DNA from: Miscanthus floridulus
Lineage: Eukaryota; Streptophyta; Magnoliopsida; Poales; Poaceae
Length of the DNA: 64,000 nt
Assembly (NCBI RefSeq): GCF_019320115.1
Contig: NC_089593.1
Span: forward strand, 17,964,870-18,028,869
Direction of reading: 5' to 3'
The notes under the pieces are model-generated. The model ran no database searches. It was not told the DNA's origin and saw only the letters and a list, made by a program, of their open reading frames with translations. Below, in pieces: positions 59,741-64,000 of this stretch; the stretch's first letter is position 1; every line of letters begins with the position of its first letter. A program made the position numbers and the translations under genes.

Positions 59741-59984
59741 AGCCCTTGTTTAGTTCCACCACAAATTCCCAAAAAGTGCTACAGTACCTATCATATCGAA
59801 TGTTTGCGGCTCGTGCATGGAGCATTAAATGTAGACGAAAAAAAACTAATTACACAGTTTGGTGGGAAATTACGAGACGAACGTTTTGAGCCTAATTAGT
59901 CCATGATTGAACACTAATTGTCAAATAAAAACGAAAGTGCTACAGTAGCCCCAAATTTCAACTTTTTGAAACTAAACACGCGCT
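59741..59984. mobile_element. Tourist-like MITE 3
   Basis: Ends AGCCCTTGTTTAGTTCC and, inverted, AGCGCGTGTTTAGTTTC are flanked by TTA and TAA. The interior shares ACTAATTACACAGTTTGGTGG and GAGACGAACGTTTTGAGCC with MITEs 1 and 2. It is inserted near the right end of the Harbinger element. Confidence 0.75.
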
Positions 59985-60372
59985 AAACGTGGGAAGAACT
60001 GCCTCTTACCATTGCTGTTGTATTATTTTGTAATATCTCTTATGCTCCAAGGTCATAGTTGATGATGATACAAATTGATCTGAGGCAATGTTTGTATTCA
60101 CATGCTTGTTCTGATAAAAATGGTGGTAACCTCACCAAAGTGATACATGGGTGCTCACACTTTGTGTAATGCGTCAAACCAAACACAACTAGCAGTACCA
60201 GCTCATTCCTCAAATTGGTGTAAACTGGCAACCAAACAAACTGACTATCATTCAATACCAATTCCAAAGTTACAACTAAACACACCTAGACGAATAGTTT
60301 TAACCTGCATCACGCCACCCAAGACCAATCCTCCGGCCCGGGTACCCTACCCAGAAGCAACAAATCACGCCC

Positions 60373-61436
60373 GTAGTGCAGCGTACCGGCCCGAATGAAA
60401 CTCGGCCACTAGTCGTCCCAGGCTCTCAGCTTCACATTTCACAACACTCCTCACCGACTGCCCGTAGCGAGGTCGTGAACGAAACAGAGCAGGTCACGCC
60501 GTCCGATGATTGATGAATGGTCGCTATCCCTGTCTCACCTTCTGAAGATAGACAGTTGTTTATGTGGTCCTCCTGTGTGCACGCTCTGCTTCGGCGATGA
60601 ATGCCCATTCAGATCGTTTCAGACAAACAACTACACCGAGCCCGAGCTGCCTCATTCAGACACCCGTACGGGGTACTAATTTATTTATTTATTTCGAGCC
60701 TGTTTAACAATTGACCAGTAGTCCGCCAGTACTCCTCCGAAGGGTAAGTACAGTACCGTTGAACTGAACTAACCATGGTTACTTGGGGGCTGCCTGTATC
60801 TGTATCATCAATTCATATGCTCTATTCATTCACCAACGCTGAATAACCATTAACCGGTGCTCCATGTACTAGCAACATTCAGCATGTAGTAAGTGGCGTG
60901 CCGTATGAGCAGAAACAGCTCGCAAATCTTCATTAGCAGCGTACTTACATACGTACACAGATAATAAACATAAACCAAACCTGCTTCTAAATCACTCACA
61001 CTGCTGCTACTTCTTCAGGGACGACCTTCTTCCAAAACGAAAAGGCCAGCCGAACACACATACTGCTATGCTGCTTGCTGCAACATAGCTAGTAATATAA
61101 CACTGAGCAAGCTTAGCGAGATAGCAAACAAAGCACAAAACAGACCCAAGAAAAGATGAAGTGATGGAGCACAATACAAGGACCTGCTTGGACGGTGGAC
61201 ACCTGGTACTAGTAGCTACTGGTAAATACTAATCCTTTGTGAATGAAGCTAATAATAAGGTGGCGGTGGTTTAATTTCTCCTTCACGAGATCCTATCACC
61301 ACCCGGTGGCAGACATCACATGACCTCTGCAGCAGGTGGAGCCTGGAGCGCATCGCCGGGTGGTGCCAGGATCTCGGGACCAGAAGAGAGGCACTGGCAC
61401 GAGCTCGCTCAGGACGTGAGCCCATGTCGTCACTCG
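60373..61436. other. Intergenic region downstream of OVATE gene 2
   Basis: No gene is supported. The right half is the likely 3' untranslated region of the minus-strand OVATE gene. I saw no repeat with clear ends. Confidence 0.5.
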
Positions 61437-62165
61437 TCAGTAGTGGTAGTGGTAGTCGTAGGCGTGGTACGCCGGCTGCGGCGGCGGGGGCGCGGTGAGC
61501 TGCGCGCAGACCTCGGCGAATGCGGCGAGGATGGCGGCGTGGTGGCGGGGCGCGTTGAGCGCGAGCAGGCGGCGGAGCATGCAGCGGAGGTCGTCCCAGC
61601 CGCAGAGCCCCATCTCCACGACCATCTGCACCATGCTCTCCCGGAAGTCGGCGCGCGGGTCGGAGGACTCCTTCTCCACGGCCACGCCCACGTCGCCGTC
61701 GCCGTCCTCGCCTGCTGCTGCTTCCGCCGCAGACGCCGCCGCCATCTTCTCGTACCGCTTCTTCCTCCTGCCCTGGTGGCCCCCCTGCTGCCTCCTCCTG
61801 CCCGTTGCCGCCGCCGCTGGCGCCTTGGCGGGCGGGTGCTTTGTGACGGCTGCGGCGGCGGCGGTGGTGGGGTTGTTGTAGGAGTAGGCGGAGTAGGAGG
61901 AGTGGGTGGTGGCGAAGGTGGCGGCGGAGGACGCCGTGGAGGCCGAGGACGGGAAGAATCCCGAGGAGGAGCGCGAGCTGCTCCGCGGCGGCGCCTGCGG
62001 CGGCTTGGGCGACGGGCGGAGGAAGGAAGGTAGCTGGCTGAGCAGCCTGGTGGCTGCGCGGCGCGGGCGGCAGCCGCACCCGGCGTCCACCACCGCCACG
62101 TGGCGCCACGACCGCCCCACCGGGAACTGCAGGCTCCCGCCCCGCCGCGCCCTGGTCGACGACAT
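61437..62165 (-). CDS. OFP: OVATE family protein, second subgroup
   Basis: An intronless minus-strand gene of 242 codons from the ATG at 62165 (MSSTRARRGGSLQFPVG). A basic, Cys-containing N-terminal motif (DAGCGCRPRRAATRLL, about residues 27-42) resembles the putative DNA-binding segment of one OVATE subgroup. A Ser/Ala-rich middle and a basic stretch (QGRRKKRYEKM) follow. The OVATE domain spans about residues 169-223 (DPRADFRESMVQMVVEMGL; WDDLRCMLRRLLALN; AAILAAFAEVCAQL). It ends in a Tyr/His tail (AYDYHYHY). It differs clearly in its N-terminus from the gene at 23880, so the two are not a recent tandem duplicate. A TATA box lies about 170 bases upstream. Expected role: transcriptional repression in organ growth, by family. 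Confidence 0.95.
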   Translation of the reverse strand: MSSTRARRGGSLQFPVGRSWRHVAVVDAGCGCRPRRAATRLLSQLPSFLRPSPKPPQAPPRSSSRSSSGFFPSSASTASSAATFATTHSSYSAYSYNNPTTAAAAAVTKHPPAKAPAAAATGRRRQQGGHQGRRKKRYEKMAAASAAEAAAGEDGDGDVGVAVEKESSDPRADFRESMVQMVVEMGLCGWDDLRCMLRRLLALNAPRHHAAILAAFAEVCAQLTAPPPPQPAYHAYDYHYHY

Positions 62166-62336
62166 GCCGGTGGTGCGGGAAGGCCAGGAAGGAAATGGCT
62201 GGCCGAGGGAGCTAGCTGAGTAGCTGGGCGGGACGGCGGCTAGCGTCCCCTGTGCATTGTGTGGCTGCCTTCTGGGTGGGTGGATGGACGGCGGTAAGCC
62301 GGTGGTGGTAAAAAGGAAGGGAGAGTGGACGCCGCC

Positions 62337-62344
62337 GTTTTATA
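62337..62344 (-). promoter_or_regulatory. TATA box of OVATE gene 2
   Basis: The minus strand reads GTATAAAACGG, about 172-180 bases upstream of the ATG at 62165. This is a plausible core promoter with a leader of about 140 bases. Confidence 0.6.
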
Positions 62345-63024
62345 CGCGCGGCGAGATCTGGGTGACACTGACACGAGAGGGGTGGGTGGGCCCGCCATTA
62401 GAAGGGGTGGAGTGGGGTCAATCGAGTGGGTAGGACTGTATGTGTACAGCTGGCTCTCCCAGTCTGGGCTCGGACGCTCGCTGACGGCCTGACGCTCATC
62501 ATTCCGTTCCCCTGCGGCTTGTCTCCATGGTGTTGACTTTGACCGTCCTAGTATGCTCCTGCTCCTGCCACAGCACGGCCAGCGCAATGTTTACACGCTG
62601 GCATGCATGCGATGCATGTGCACGCTACGCTGCGGCGGCTACGCGTCCCGTGTGCCGTGTGCAGAGGGACGAACAAATAAAGGTTCCGTTCGTGAAAAAA
62701 AAAGCTAAAATATTGTTCTGACTCACCCAAAAAGACGAATTATAAAAACAGAGCCCCAAAAAAAAAAGAGGAGCAGACGTACAGTGTAGTAGGTGAGCAC
62801 CACGCAGTGCACGCACAGGTAGCGAAAGCGAGCGGAGGAGCGCTCTACTCCTCCAGTGGGAAAGGTTGGCAGGGACGTCTTGTGCAGCGAGCGTACATGT
62901 GTGTAACAAGATTGAACTGAGTTTGAGTTGGACGAGCCTACCTCATCAAGCTTTGGCTGTCGTTTGTCTTATCCAACATATAGATGGAGAGCCAAACTGT
63001 ACACACTCATAGTATTCCATCCTA
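62345..63024. other. Upstream region of OVATE gene 2
   Basis: No gene or element is recognised. Short purine/pyrimidine tracts and a GCATGCATGCGATGCATG cluster at about 62601-62618 are the only visible features. Confidence 0.4.
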
Positions 63025-63170
63025 CTACCTCAGTTCTAAATCACAAGTAGTTCTAATTTTTCTAGATAAATAGTCTTTGGTACGTATGTAGACAATATAT
63101 ATTAGGTGTATAGTAAAAAGCAATGTACTTACAAAAGTCAAAATGACTTACAATTTAAAATAAAAGAGAG
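63025..63170. mobile_element. Stowaway-like MITE
   Basis: Ends CTACCTCAGTTCTAAATCAC and, inverted, CTCTCTTTTATTTTAAATTG are flanked by TA on both sides (63023-63024 and 63171-63172). The interior TTTCTAGATAAATAGTCTTTGG and its distal counterpart fit the Stowaway family of Tc1/Mariner-type MITEs. Confidence 0.7.
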
Positions 63171-63560
63171 TATTTTTTATAGCGCAAGTATCAGTGCAAG
63201 TTTTAATCGAGATTCATCTTTACTCATTGAGTTGTCACATAAACACTTTTCATTATTTAGGAAGTTTTTAAAAAAAATAATAATAATAAACAGAGATGAA
63301 GTCAATTTCAAGCTTCTTTAACTCGGCTCTAGATGAGTCGAGGAATAAAATATTTACCGAATAACATAATAAAACTATGCATTTAGCATGGTCATGGAGT
63401 TAAATCGATTCTTCAGCTAGCACCGAAGGGCAACCGCCAACCAAATCCAGCCCAGTGAAGAGCCGAATTCAAATTAAGAACCTGTTCCTACTCATTAAAC
63501 AATTGTTTGTGCTTGGAATGAGAGAGAAAAAAAATACGACTGAATCCATCATCCGAGAAC

Positions 63561-63800
63561 CGGGGCGGATCTACAGGGGGCTTTGGGGGGAGGGGGGGGG
63601 GGGGGCTCCAGCCCCCTACAGCTGGTGCATCAATGAAAATATGGGGGAGGATGAAGGAGAAAAAGAGATGGAGAAAAAAAGAAAAATAAAGAGAGAACAA
63701 GAAGAGACCAGATCTCCCTCAATTCTGTTATGCATCCGCCGCTATCGGAGAAGGAAGAGATAATAGGAACCAAGTCCATCCTCATGCCTGCCTCCAACTC
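63561..63800. repeat. GGGGCGGATCTACAGGGGG-type dispersed repeat
   Basis: CGGGGCGGATCTACAGGGGG, a G-rich run (63587-63604) and CTCCAGCCCCCTACAGCTGG form the start of a repeat type common in grass genomes, followed by a purine-rich tract. I could not locate its other end or a target duplication. Confidence 0.4.
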
Positions 63801-64000
63801 CAAATAAAGCAAGCAAATTGAAACCTCGTCCAGTCCATCAATGACGCCTCACGGGGACGGGGGGCGCTACGTATCGACGCAAAGAAGAATGCCGTCGCCG
63901 TGCACGCGGCAGTCGTTATCCTTATCGATCGCCTTCTGGCGTCTGCACTCTGCAGTGGCCTCCTCACCACATCCGAATCCGCTCGTAAAAAGTCACGGCC

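Larger units (their letters stand above)
58380..60110. repeat. Degenerate direct repeats around the small Harbinger ORF
   Basis: Related stretches recur: CCATTCCCAAGCAACTG (58409) and CCATGCCCAAGCAACAG (58769); GACTTGTGAGGTACTGGA (58681) and GAGCTTGTGAGGCACTGGA (59527); GCTCCAAG(T/C)TCAAGGTCAA (58903, 59622) and GCTCCAAGGTCATAGTTGAT (60049), each of the last followed by a GAGGC(A/C)AA motif. This suggests a duplicated unit of roughly 0.4-0.8 kb that also copied the start of the hybrid-binding-domain ORF. Confidence 0.55.
27424..60372 (+). mobile_element. PIF/Harbinger transposon containing nested retrotransposons
   Basis: The existence of the element is shown by a HARBI1-like DDE nuclease and a Myb/SANT-like ORF1 on the same strand, the two-gene set of PIF/Harbinger elements, plus a third small ORF. 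The boundaries are my best guess: GGGCGTGATT at 27424 and its inverse AATCACGCCC ending at 60372. The adjacent bases ATA and GTA do not form a perfect 3-bp duplication. Without chromovirus A the element would be about 5.7 kb, a normal size. ORF1 is disrupted by A, and other stops exist, so it is inactive. Confidence 0.55.

Noticed and set aside
61249..62109. 286-residue frame overlapping OVATE gene 2 on the same strand
   Set aside because: Another frame of the same GC-rich sequence; the OVATE domain is in the frame starting at 62165.

Overview
The window is plant nuclear DNA, almost certainly from a grass and most likely a panicoid relative of sorghum, Miscanthus or sugarcane. The organism is inferred from three things: GC-rich intronless OVATE-family genes, grass-type Tourist, Stowaway and CACTA elements, and chromovirus LTR retrotransposons with 3.6-4.0 kb LTRs. 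Only two host genes can be supported, both encoding OVATE family proteins (putative transcriptional repressors): one at 23880-25004 (+) and one at 61437-62165 (-). They converge on about 36 kb that is mostly mobile DNA.

Layout. 1-317 is a base-for-base copy of 23331-23647, the region just upstream of the first OVATE gene. It joins abruptly at 318 to a decayed minus-strand Ty3/gypsy chromovirus (318 to about 8250). That element was split by a smaller minus-strand LTR element (2804-5980) carrying about 19 copies of a 37-bp minisatellite. From 8250 to 11123 lie an ACCGAAC-rich foldback repeat, two Tourist-like MITEs, a ~285-bp tandem repeat and a hAT-like element with an 8-bp target duplication. 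11124-23114 is a complete 12-kb CACTA (En/Spm) element with terminal inverted repeats and a GTT target duplication. It carries a TNP2-type transposase and a second multi-exon gene ending in a Ulp1-like (C48) cysteine protease domain. The first OVATE gene follows 0.77 kb later.

From about 27424 to 60372 is a PIF/Harbinger element. Its DDE nuclease (28232-29419), Myb/SANT-like ORF1 (29763-58112) and a small ORF with an RNase H1-type hybrid-binding domain (59012-59308) are all on the plus strand. ORF1 is split in frame by chromovirus A (29867-57156), and A's pol is split by chromovirus B (37151-51560). The order of events is therefore Harbinger, then A, then B.

The most interesting signal is in A and B. 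Each encodes, between the primer binding site and gag, a protein whose first ~20 residues copy the histone H3 tail. In B, H3 residues 1-13, 15-17, 20 and 21 are identical, with K14R, K18R and Q19 turned into a stop. In A, K4, R8, K9 and S10 are kept but the tail has diverged. The tail is followed by a coiled-coil-like region and an acidic C-terminus. Both elements end pol with a chromodomain, a fold known in other proteins to bind methylated H3 tails, so a retrotransposon-encoded H3 mimic paired with its own reader is a plausible unrecognised system. All these element genes are now broken, nearly always by C-to-T (CAG, CAA, CGA) or G-to-A (TGG) nonsense changes, the pattern expected from long cytosine methylation. 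Frameshifts were read by eye and some could be sequencing errors.
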